64,000 bases of DNA from Marinobacter iranensis (GTDB lineage: Bacteria; Pseudomonadota; Gammaproteobacteria; Pseudomonadales; Oleiphilaceae). The DNA is taken from the NCBI RefSeq assembly GCF_029207565.1, contig NZ_JANCMW010000007.1, forward strand, positions 177,612 to 241,611, read 5' to 3'. Within the stretch, counting starts at the first letter, position 1. Every line of letters starts with the position of its first letter. Shown piece by piece: positions 38,229-45,781 of this stretch. Under the pieces are notes generated by a model. It saw only the letters and a program-made list of their open reading frames with translations. It did not search any database and was not told the origin of the DNA. The translations under genes were made by a program, and so were the position numbers.

Positions 38229-39055
38229 GAGTCGTCCCCATTTTCTTTAGCCGAAAGTGAATCGGGTAATTCAGTGGCAAACTCTTTGCCGACATCAATC
38301 AGCATGACATCCCTCAAAATGTTGCGACCAACCAGCACCGTATGGGACAGGTGCTCCCTGTTTGTCAGCGTAAACTCTGCCTGTTGTCGGTGATCGCCAA
38401 TCATGAATTGTAGCTCTACCACGACTCGGCGCTCTGACTCTTCCGTGCTGGACTGGATAATCCTGACCCGGCGGGAGACCTCCCGTTCCAGAGTCACCAT
38501 GTTGTCAGACCCGGGTTGCGGGACATCAAATCGTACCCAGTTATTGCCGTCGCGCTCAAACCTGGTGATGTTCCTGGCGTCGAGGGAAGACGTTTCTGCT
38601 CCGCTGTCGATCCGGGCGTCGTAAATCAATCCGGGACCGGCCAGATAAAATTTTTCCAGTTCGCCGACGATAACCTTACCCTTGAGTCTATCGGCTCTGC
38701 CGCCCCCGTCAGGCTGGCCTGCCGCACAGGCTGGCTGTTTTGGGACAGGAGGACAGGAGGGTTTCTCAACCTGTTCCGTAATCGCGTTCAGAATATTTTT
38801 AGTGGACTCTTCATTGAGCCGGGTCAGCGCCTGGAAGCTCTCATCGGTCCGGTTCTCCAGACGAATGACGTGTTCTCCCTGATTGATAACCGAGGTGTTC
38901 AGAGCATCAAGGTCCTGTTTTGGCACCATAAAGTAGTGATCCGAGGCACAGCCGGAGAGAATGGAGATCAATAGGCCGGCCGCCGCTAACTTTCCAAAAT
39001 CTGAACGTATAAACAAGACCCGAAACCCCTGAACCTGCGGCTTGAATTCTTTCAT
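38225..39055 (-). CDS. Retropepsin-like aspartic protease lipoprotein
   Basis: A 276-residue lipoprotein: a basic start, a hydrophobic segment and the lipobox LSGC with Cys36. After a linker with a helical stretch and a Pro/Cys-rich segment comes a retropepsin-fold domain (about 125-265) with the active-site motif IDSGAETSSLDA (Asp150) and the second conserved segment HTVLVGRNIL. This family is often named ATP-dependent zinc protease or RimK-associated protease, but the DSGA motif indicates an aspartic protease. ATG 39055 is preferred to the longer frame from 39109, because the extension adds a second unneeded N-terminal segment. It is the first gene of the three-gene operon. Confidence 0.85.
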   Translation of the reverse strand: MKEFKPQVQGFRVLFIRSDFGKLAAAGLLISILSGCASDHYFMVPKQDLDALNTSVINQGEHVIRLENRTDESFQALTRLNEESTKNILNAITEQVEKPSCPPVPKQPACAAGQPDGGGRADRLKGKVIVGELEKFYLAGPGLIYDARIDSGAETSSLDARNITRFERDGNNWVRFDVPQPGSDNMVTLEREVSRRVRIIQSSTEESERRVVVELQFMIGDHRQQAEFTLTNREHLSHTVLVGRNILRDVMLIDVGKEFATELPDSLSAKENGDDS

Positions 39056-39170
39056 CGCGGAGTGTCGCAACGAAAATATGGGGCAGTTAAAACAGCCCCT
39101 TGTAATCACGAGCCGGCAGTATACAACAACATAACTGTTGAGTTGGTTTACAGATCATTAACGGCGGGGA

Positions 39171-39638
39171 TTATTCTTTCCCGGAATTCCGGGAAAGAAA
39201 ATGGTTTTCAGCAAGCACTTCGTCAGAGCGAAGGTATTCCTGTACGACAGGGGAGCAATTCAGGTAGAACAGTAATAACTCCCTTTGCACATCCTGGTCC
39301 TGAATGCGGGAAGCGAAGTGAATCAGGTCGCGGATAGATTCATCTCCGTTGTTCTGAAAGGTTTTTCCATATCGCCCCTTCAGAATGCCTGTCAGTCGTT
39401 CCAGGTGAAACTCCCCGGTGTGCGTCATATGAGGCAGAATGCGGAATTCGCCGTGATTGGCTTTTGCGCCGGCATTGCCGTATTGGCCGTCTGCCACATT
39501 CGAACAGCCGGAATGGGAAAGTTCCGATCCCAGTTTTCTCCAGAGCTCTTTGAGCATGTTGAATTCCTGTCCTTTATACTGCTCAGGGACCTTGGCACCC
39601 GGCTGTAAAACCAGCCATTCTTTCGGTATAAGGGCCAT
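39171..39638 (-). CDS. Hypothetical protein
   Basis: A 155-residue soluble protein starting MALIPKEWLVLQPG; AAGGG lies before this ATG, and the longer frame from 39707 is less likely. It shows no signal peptide, membrane segment or known motif. The middle has two His-rich loops (KANHGEF and HMTHTGEFH) and the C-terminal half is helical. It lies 115 bp upstream of the retropepsin operon in the same direction and could share its promoter. The AT-rich 190-bp gap to rmuC probably holds divergent promoters. No function assigned. Confidence 0.6.
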   Translation of the reverse strand: MALIPKEWLVLQPGAKVPEQYKGQEFNMLKELWRKLGSELSHSGCSNVADGQYGNAGAKANHGEFRILPHMTHTGEFHLERLTGILKGRYGKTFQNNGDESIRDLIHFASRIQDQDVQRELLLFYLNCSPVVQEYLRSDEVLAENHFLSRNSGKE

Positions 39639-39828
39639 GTTTACCCTTTTAGATGATATTACGTTCCGAGTCCAGAGCCGGATGCTTCGGACCGGAAGAT
39701 TTGCCAATCAGTCCACTTGCACAAGGCATTGACTGGCCTTTGACGGAAGTCTGGCCAAAAAGGTTCCGTTAATACGGTAAACTGTTGTTCTGTCGTAACG
39801 TTCGAGTCAATTATTCAAGGAGATCGGG

Positions 39829-41400
39829 GTGTCCGAGGCAATCATCGATGTATTGGGGAATAAGCCGGAAGCCATCACACTGTTCATTTTACTGGCTTTG
39901 ACCCTGTGTCTTCTCGCATTTGTAGGGGAGAAGGCGAATCGTGTCAGGACCCAACTCCGGGAACTTGAACATGCCCGGGCAATGGACCAGCAACGCTCAG
40001 CGCAGCTTGAAGCGGCACTTGAAGACGAGAGAACAAAGCTTGACCAGGCCGGCCTCGACACCGAGCAATGGCGACAACGGGCGGCAACCCTGGAAAACCA
40101 GGTGGCCGGGCTGGAGTCGGAAAGCAAGTCCCGGTTGGCGCGGATTGAGCAACTGGAAACAGAAAGAAAATCCCAGCAGCAACGAGCCGATGAATTGTCC
40201 CGTGAGCTTGGTGACGCCAGGGTTGCCCTGCGTGAGCAGGAAGTCACACTGGACAAGGAGCGCCGCTCAACAACGGAAAAACTGGAACTGCTCGAGCGTA
40301 ACCGGGATGCACTGAAGCAGGAGTTCGAGAACCTCGCCAACCGCATCTTCGAGCAGAAAAGCGAACGCTTCAGCCAGCAGACCCGCACAAGCATTGACAC
40401 CCTGCTGAACCCGTTCCGGGATCAACTGCAGGATTTCCGCAAGCGGGTGGAAGATGTTTACACCAGTGAAACCCGGGATCGCCAGGCACTGAGAAGTGAG
40501 ATCAAGTCCCTGCAGGAACTGAATCGCCAGATCACCGAAGAAGCCTCCAACCTGACCAAGGCTCTTAAGGGCGATAAAAAAATCCAGGGCAACTGGGGTG
40601 AATTGATTCTTGAGCGCGTGCTCGAACGCTCCGGTTTGCGTAAGGGAATCGAGTACGAGACTCAGGGCAGCTACCGCGACGATGACAACCAGTTGTTGCG
40701 CCCGGACGTCATCGTTCACCTGCCGGACAAGCGCAATCTTGTGGTGGATTCCAAGGTTTCCCTGCTGGCTTATCAGCAATGGGCCACGGAAGAAGACGAA
40801 TCGGCCAAGGAGGAAGCGCTTCGACAGCATGTCGAAGCGGTGCGCAACCACATACGCACACTCAGCGAAAAGGACTACAGCCAGCTGCACGGCCTGCATT
40901 CACCGGATTTCGTGTTTCTGTTCATGCCGATCGAACCTGCCTTTGTGGCCGCTTTTCAGCAGGACGAGAACCTATTCGCAGAAGCATTTGAGCGGAAGAT
41001 TATCGTGGTTACACCAACCACCTTGCTGGCCACCTTGCGTACCATCGAGAATATCTGGCGGTACGAGCGCCAAAGCCAGAATGCGCGCCGGATCGCCGAC
41101 AGGGCCAGTGCCGTGTATGACAAATTGCGGGTCTTTGTAGAGGCGATGGAAAAACTGGGAAGCCAGTTGCACACCGCCCAGGGCACGTACGATTCAGCGA
41201 TGAACACGCTCACCCGTGGTCGGGGGAACCTGATATCGCAAGCCAACCGCTTTGTGGAGCTGGGCGTTCGTGTTAAAAAAGAACTCCCGAAAGCGATTAT
41301 GGATCAGGCGGAAGTGGATGCCGATGGTGGCGACGACACCAGTGATCCGGTACAGCCCCCGGTGGACGAAGACACCGAGCGGGAAAACCAGCAGGAGTAA
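39829..41400 (+). CDS. rmuC: DNA recombination protein RmuC
   Basis: A 523-residue protein with an N-terminal membrane helix (about 16-32), a long coiled coil (about 35-170) and the RmuC nuclease-like core: KKIQGNWGELILERVLERSGL near 250, RPDVIVHLPDKRNLVVDSKVSL near 285, and FLFMPIEPAF near 365. RmuC limits inversions between short repeats and is structurally related to restriction endonucleases. The start is GTG with AAGGAGA upstream. The C-terminus is acidic. A small exported protein gene follows 5 bp later. Confidence 0.95.
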   Translation: MSEAIIDVLGNKPEAITLFILLALTLCLLAFVGEKANRVRTQLRELEHARAMDQQRSAQLEAALEDERTKLDQAGLDTEQWRQRAATLENQVAGLESESKSRLARIEQLETERKSQQQRADELSRELGDARVALREQEVTLDKERRSTTEKLELLERNRDALKQEFENLANRIFEQKSERFSQQTRTSIDTLLNPFRDQLQDFRKRVEDVYTSETRDRQALRSEIKSLQELNRQITEEASNLTKALKGDKKIQGNWGELILERVLERSGLRKGIEYETQGSYRDDDNQLLRPDVIVHLPDKRNLVVDSKVSLLAYQQWATEEDESAKEEALRQHVEAVRNHIRTLSEKDYSQLHGLHSPDFVFLFMPIEPAFVAAFQQDENLFAEAFERKIIVVTPTTLLATLRTIENIWRYERQSQNARRIADRASAVYDKLRVFVEAMEKLGSQLHTAQGTYDSAMNTLTRGRGNLISQANRFVELGVRVKKELPKAIMDQAEVDADGGDDTSDPVQPPVDEDTERENQQE

Positions 41401-41405
41401 GAGAA

Positions 41406-42272
41406 ATGGTGAAGATAACCCGAGTCGGGCGTAGTTCAGTGCGCGGCCTTGTATTGGCATCGCTACTGGTGGCCGGTCAGGTTTATGCCCTGGAGCCTGA
41501 ACACGAGACCCGTCGATTGATGCTCGCCACCGAAGAGGCTGTGACCGCAGAGAGCTGGGGCGAGGCGGGGGAGTACCTGAATCGTTTACAGCAACTGGAA
41601 GGGGCGAAGCCGGCGGACTATTTCTATTTCCGTGGCCGCGTGATGCTGGAGTCTGGCCATTACAATGAAGCGCAAGCTGCGCTGGAGAAGTATGTCAGCC
41701 TTGCTGGAAGTGAAGGCCAGCATTATACCGACGCACTCAAGCTGATAACCGATGTCGAGAAGGCACGTCAGCAGGAGAGTGTGAGTGCTAATGGCAGTGG
41801 GGCCGGTACATCGGAACAGGTAGCGATTATCGAGCCGGCCGGCGATCAATCGCTGGAGAAGTTGAGGGAACTCTATCTCGCGGACTCAAACGCCGAAGCA
41901 TTGGTTATCCATGCCAATACGCTCCTGGACGTTGCGGGCTGGCGGGAAGACCAGCGAGTTGTACGGTTGGACCGTCCTGCGGATGTGTCCTATCGGATCG
42001 ATAAACGCAATGACATCATCAGTATTCAGGAATCTCGTCGTGAATCAGGCGGCCGCGTCGTCAGGACCACCGAATCCTTGGGCGTGTTTGGTGTTAATCC
42101 GCAGATTGAGTGGAACTGCGAAAGTTCTACGGTCAGTTGCTGGATTTATGACCCGCGAGACGGTTCCCGGTTGATGAAGCTGAGCCAGGACCGTGAACGG
42201 GCGGAAGAAATTGCCCGTACCCTTGGTCGCCTGATCCGGACTATGCAAAGCCCGGATCAGTCCCGCAACTGA
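41406..42272 (+). CDS. Exported TPR-like protein of unknown function
   Basis: A 288-residue protein with a signal peptide (about 29 residues, ending VYALE). Residues about 40-115 form TPR-like helical pairs (AESWGEAGEYLNRLQQLEG, YFYFRGRVMLESGHYNEAQAALEKYVSLA). The C-terminal part (about 140-270) is a separate mixed domain with two Cys (WNCESSTVSCWIYDPRDG) that could form a disulfide. It is co-transcribed with rmuC (5-bp gap), and its last 16 nt overlap the end of the convergent AraC gene. I do not recognise the C-terminal family. Confidence 0.7.
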   Translation: MVKITRVGRSSVRGLVLASLLVAGQVYALEPEHETRRLMLATEEAVTAESWGEAGEYLNRLQQLEGAKPADYFYFRGRVMLESGHYNEAQAALEKYVSLAGSEGQHYTDALKLITDVEKARQQESVSANGSGAGTSEQVAIIEPAGDQSLEKLRELYLADSNAEALVIHANTLLDVAGWREDQRVVRLDRPADVSYRIDKRNDIISIQESRRESGGRVVRTTESLGVFGVNPQIEWNCESSTVSCWIYDPRDGSRLMKLSQDRERAEEIARTLGRLIRTMQSPDQSRN

Positions 42273-43276
42273 CCCCGTTCACCCTCGCGATAGGCCCCGG
42301 GGGTGACGCCTGTCCACTTTTTGAAGGCGCGATGAAACGTGGAAGGCTCGGTAAATCCGACCCGAAACGCAATATCATTAATCGGCAGGTCCGGCCGGGA
42401 CAGGTAGTAAATGGCCATGTCCCGACGTAACAGATCCTTGATCTCCTGAAATGAAGTGTTTTCCTGCTTCAGCCTGCGGCGGAGGGTCTGGGGGCTGGTA
42501 TGCAATTCCGCTGCAATCCACTCGAAATCGGGCAGGGAGCGGGCAAAGTCACGGCCAATCAGGGCACGGATGCGGCCGGTAAAGGTGTTGCTCTCATCCG
42601 GCCGCGACAGCAGGTCGGCCGGTGAGGTTTTCAGGAACTGCCGCATCTCCGACCTGTCGCGAATCACCGGCGCCTGAAGAAATCGCTTGTCGAACGTCAG
42701 CGCCGTCTCGTTGGCTTCGAACGACAGCGGGCAATGGAATATATGCCGGTATTCGTCACCATGGGGCGGGCGAGGGTAACTGAACTCCGCCTTCAGAAGT
42801 TCCACCGGTTGCCCAATCAGCCAACTGCCCAGCCGGTGCCAGATCACCAGGATGCTTTCCCGGAAAAAGTGCATCGGGTCGTGGATATCCCCTTCGATCA
42901 CCGTGACCAGGCGGGCGGCGGTGTCTTCTACCTCCAGTTCCATGGCCACCATGGGGTCGAACAAACGGCAGAATTCGAACGCCTGGCGGTAAACCGCTTC
43001 CAGGTTAGGGCAGTCAATCACCAGCGCACACATGGTCGCAAAGGTGCCGGTGCGGCAGCGTCGCGGGCCCAGGCCCATGAACTCATCTCCCATCGCGTTC
43101 CACGTGACCTGCATCAGCCGGCTGTATTGGGTGCTACTGACGCGGGCCATCTCGATCCGGAGCAGGTCCGGTGAAATTCCGGCCTCACGCAGCATGGCCC
43201 GGGTATCAAGCCCGGCCCTTTCGGCGCCAACCAGCGCGGCTTCCACGAAGTGTCTGGAAACGGTGAGTTCCGACAT
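42257..43276 (-). CDS. AraC-family transcriptional regulator
   Basis: A 339-residue regulator with a PF12625-type sensor region (about 15-200) and a C-terminal double HTH; the first is near ELHTSPQTLRRRLKQENTSFQEI and the second near LPINDIAFRVGFTEPSTFHRAF, ending TGVTPGAYR. The family start MSELTVSRHFVEAAL corresponds to ATG 43276; the open extension to 43420 is not used. It is divergent from a CoA-transferase gene with 177 bp between them, so it probably controls that gene, with an acyl-CoA or carboxylic acid as likely cue (inference). The 3' end overlaps the exported-protein gene by 16 bp. Confidence 0.88.
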   Translation of the reverse strand: MSELTVSRHFVEAALVGAERAGLDTRAMLREAGISPDLLRIEMARVSSTQYSRLMQVTWNAMGDEFMGLGPRRCRTGTFATMCALVIDCPNLEAVYRQAFEFCRLFDPMVAMELEVEDTAARLVTVIEGDIHDPMHFFRESILVIWHRLGSWLIGQPVELLKAEFSYPRPPHGDEYRHIFHCPLSFEANETALTFDKRFLQAPVIRDRSEMRQFLKTSPADLLSRPDESNTFTGRIRALIGRDFARSLPDFEWIAAELHTSPQTLRRRLKQENTSFQEIKDLLRRDMAIYYLSRPDLPINDIAFRVGFTEPSTFHRAFKKWTGVTPGAYREGERGQLRD

Positions 43277-43453
43277 GTCATCCTTTATCCTTGCTGAACG
43301 AAGCCCATCATAAAACCCCCCGGGTACAATGCAACCACCACACCGGCTGCAAGCTGGAAGAAATGGCCAATTGGATTGATGGAACCGGCAGTTGGCCCGG
43401 CGGGGAAAACAGGGCAGCATCAGGCTGTCATAACAACCGAAAAGGAGTATTGC

Positions 43454-44572
43454 ATGCCTGGCCCGCTAAGCCACCTCAAGGTTCTGGACTTCAGCACACT
43501 GCTGCCCGGCCCCTACGCCACCATGTTGCTGGCGGATATGGGCGCGGATGTGTTGCGAGTGGAAGCCCCCGGTCGTCTGGACCTTACCCGTGTCATGCCC
43601 CCACTGGAAGACGGCGTGAGCACCTCCCACACTTTTCTGAACCGGGGTAAACGCTCTCTTGGCCTCGACCTGAAAAAGGAAGGCAGTGCAGACCTGGTCA
43701 AACAGTTGGTGAAGAACTACGACGTTGTGATCGAACAGTTCCGACCGGGCGTGATGGACCGGCTTGGCATTGGTTACGAAACCCTGAAAGCCATCAACCC
43801 CAGGCTAATCTACTGCGCCATCACCGGCTACGGCCAGACCGGCCCCTATAAAGACCGTGCCGGGCACGATATCAACTACCTGTCGCTGGCCGGTGTGTCC
43901 AGCCACTGTGGCCGCAAGGAGACCGGACCACCCCCGCTGGGCATTCAGGTGGCTGACGTGGCTGGCGGTTCGCACCATGCCGTTATGGGTGTCCTGGCGG
44001 CGGTGATTCACCGGCAGCAAACCGGAGAAGGGCAGTACATCGACATCAGTATGACCGATGCGGCCTTTGCCATGAACGGTATGGCTGGAGCAGCCGCACT
44101 GGCAGGAGGCCAGGAACAGAAGCCGGAAAGCTCCATGCTCAATGGTGGCACCTTCTATGACTATTATCAGACGAGTGATGGCCGCTGGCTGTCCGTCGGC
44201 AGCCTGGAACCCCAGTTCTCCGACCGGCTGTGCGATGCCCTCGATATTCCCGAAATGAAAAGCTTCGCTCTCAGCCAGAAGCCGGAACACCAGCAGACGA
44301 TACGAGAAGCACTGAAAGCCGCCATTGCCCAGAAGACGCTGGAAGAATGGGAGAATGTTTTCTCAGGCGTGGACGCCTGCGTTGAACCTGTATTGACGAT
44401 CACCGAGGCAGCCGGGCACCCGCAAATGAAAGCACGCAATATGGTGATTGACGTGGCGAAAGGAGATGGAGCTACCCAGAAGCAGATCGGGCACCCGATC
44501 AAGTTCAGTGTGACGCCCTGTGAAAGTCTCTACACTGGGCGCGTATTGGGGGCGGATAACGACGATTTCTGA
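43454..44572 (+). CDS. CaiB/BaiF family (class III) CoA-transferase
   Basis: A 372-residue enzyme of the formyl-CoA transferase/alpha-methylacyl-CoA racemase family. It opens GPLSHLKVLDFSTLLPGPYATMLLADMGADVLRVE and has the catalytic Asp139 in RAGHDINYL, with GGSHHAVMGVLAAVIHRQ and GQYIDISMTDAAF as family landmarks. It transfers CoA between carboxylic acids or epimerises 2-methylacyl-CoA; the choice cannot be made from sequence alone. ATG 43454 has AAAGGAG 8 nt before it; the frame upstream to 43376 adds residues foreign to the family. It is divergent from an AraC regulator. Confidence 0.9.
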   Translation: MPGPLSHLKVLDFSTLLPGPYATMLLADMGADVLRVEAPGRLDLTRVMPPLEDGVSTSHTFLNRGKRSLGLDLKKEGSADLVKQLVKNYDVVIEQFRPGVMDRLGIGYETLKAINPRLIYCAITGYGQTGPYKDRAGHDINYLSLAGVSSHCGRKETGPPPLGIQVADVAGGSHHAVMGVLAAVIHRQQTGEGQYIDISMTDAAFAMNGMAGAAALAGGQEQKPESSMLNGGTFYDYYQTSDGRWLSVGSLEPQFSDRLCDALDIPEMKSFALSQKPEHQQTIREALKAAIAQKTLEEWENVFSGVDACVEPVLTITEAAGHPQMKARNMVIDVAKGDGATQKQIGHPIKFSVTPCESLYTGRVLGADNDDF

Positions 44573-44600
44573 GAGGCCTCGGTTGGTGCGGGAGCCAGTT

Positions 44601-45569
44601 TTACATTATTGCGGCCATCGGCTTTCGCTGCATACAGCGCCTGATCCGTGCGCCTTCGAGTGGCGTCTGAGGCAGCACCAGCAGGAATTCCTCCCCACCA
44701 TAACGGCCGAAGCAGTCGATCGCTCGCAGCCCTTCCGTCACCGAGCGGGCCACCGCCTGCAGGATCGCATCCCCCGCCTGGTGCCCGTAAGTGTCATTCA
44801 CCGCCTTGAAGTGGTCAATATCCATCAGGCAGATGGAAAACGAGCCCGGCATCCGGCTGTACCGATTGCATTCCTCGGATATCACCTCGAACAACCGACG
44901 GCGGTTGTAGACACCGGTCAGGGCATCCACGTTTACCAGCTCCCGGATCTGCTCCATGGCTTCGCCCAGTTCAAGGTTGCGTTGCCGCAGCTTGCCCCGG
45001 AGGCTACTGATAAAGCCGCCAATGACTGTGATTTCCGCCATCACCAGGGCAAAGGCAACGGTTTGCAGGATTTCCAGCTCACTGTTGAGCACTTCAGGTC
45101 GATACAGCCATAAGCCCAGGTGGAGGACACCATAGAAAGCGAAAAACCAGAGCCCCACCACAACAAACTGGCGCGTCGTCAGGGCGAGGATGCCGTAGAG
45201 CATGGGCACAATGGCAATCAGCAGGAACACAGCGCGGGCCTGGCCCGCATCAAGAAATGCCATCACCCAGAGAGCGGGGAGCAGCGAAACGATCATCTGC
45301 ACGGATGTCATGCTGGGATCGCGGAATTTCAGATTGCGGCCAGTGTGAATCAGATACCAGACAGTGCCGTTAATCAGGAGGCTGAACACCAGGAATTCCC
45401 CTGCCACCCTCAGCGAAATCATGCCCTGTACCCAGCAATACACCACAATACTGAACGTTACCATGTACGAGGCAAACGACATGGCAAGTCGCCGAAGGCG
45501 AAGCTTCTGCTCACGGTTTACGGCATCTGACGTTGAACCCGTTATCTGGGCGTTTTCGGAATCACTCAT
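44601..45569 (-). CDS. Membrane diguanylate cyclase-like protein with internally deleted GGDEF domain
   Basis: The 322-residue product has about six membrane helices (35-175) and a GGDEF domain starting DALTGVYNRRRLF, with I-site RAID and active-site GGEEF. After LPQTPLEGARI the frame ends abruptly (RRCMQRKPMAAIM). In another frame the DNA continues from 44646 with DQALYAAKADGRNNV, the normal end of a GGDEF domain, to a stop at 44530. The roughly 60 codons that usually lie between are missing. The junction is near 44646. The core of the cyclase fold is thus broken and cyclic-di-GMP synthesis is unlikely; the protein may be a decaying gene or the deletion may be a sequencing or assembly fault. 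The upstream ribosome-binding site and N-terminal region look intact. Confidence 0.8.
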   Translation of the reverse strand: MSDSENAQITGSTSDAVNREQKLRLRRLAMSFASYMVTFSIVVYCWVQGMISLRVAGEFLVFSLLINGTVWYLIHTGRNLKFRDPSMTSVQMIVSLLPALWVMAFLDAGQARAVFLLIAIVPMLYGILALTTRQFVVVGLWFFAFYGVLHLGLWLYRPEVLNSELEILQTVAFALVMAEITVIGGFISSLRGKLRQRNLELGEAMEQIRELVNVDALTGVYNRRRLFEVISEECNRYSRMPGSFSICLMDIDHFKAVNDTYGHQAGDAILQAVARSVTEGLRAIDCFGRYGGEEFLLVLPQTPLEGARIRRCMQRKPMAAIM

Positions 45570-45781
45570 GGGCTTCTTATTGGCATTTCGGTGGTGAATT
45601 CGACCGGGCGCAGCATGGATAGTGACATGCCGTTTAATAAGGATATGTGAAATAAATCATAATGCCATCCGAATAAAAATGAATCTCCCCTCAGTTCTTA
45701 GCGGTGCGTTGGTTTGTCTGCTAATTTGTGAGAGTGAGTCACCTTTGGCTCATTCATAACAATCACAATGGATAAACAACT

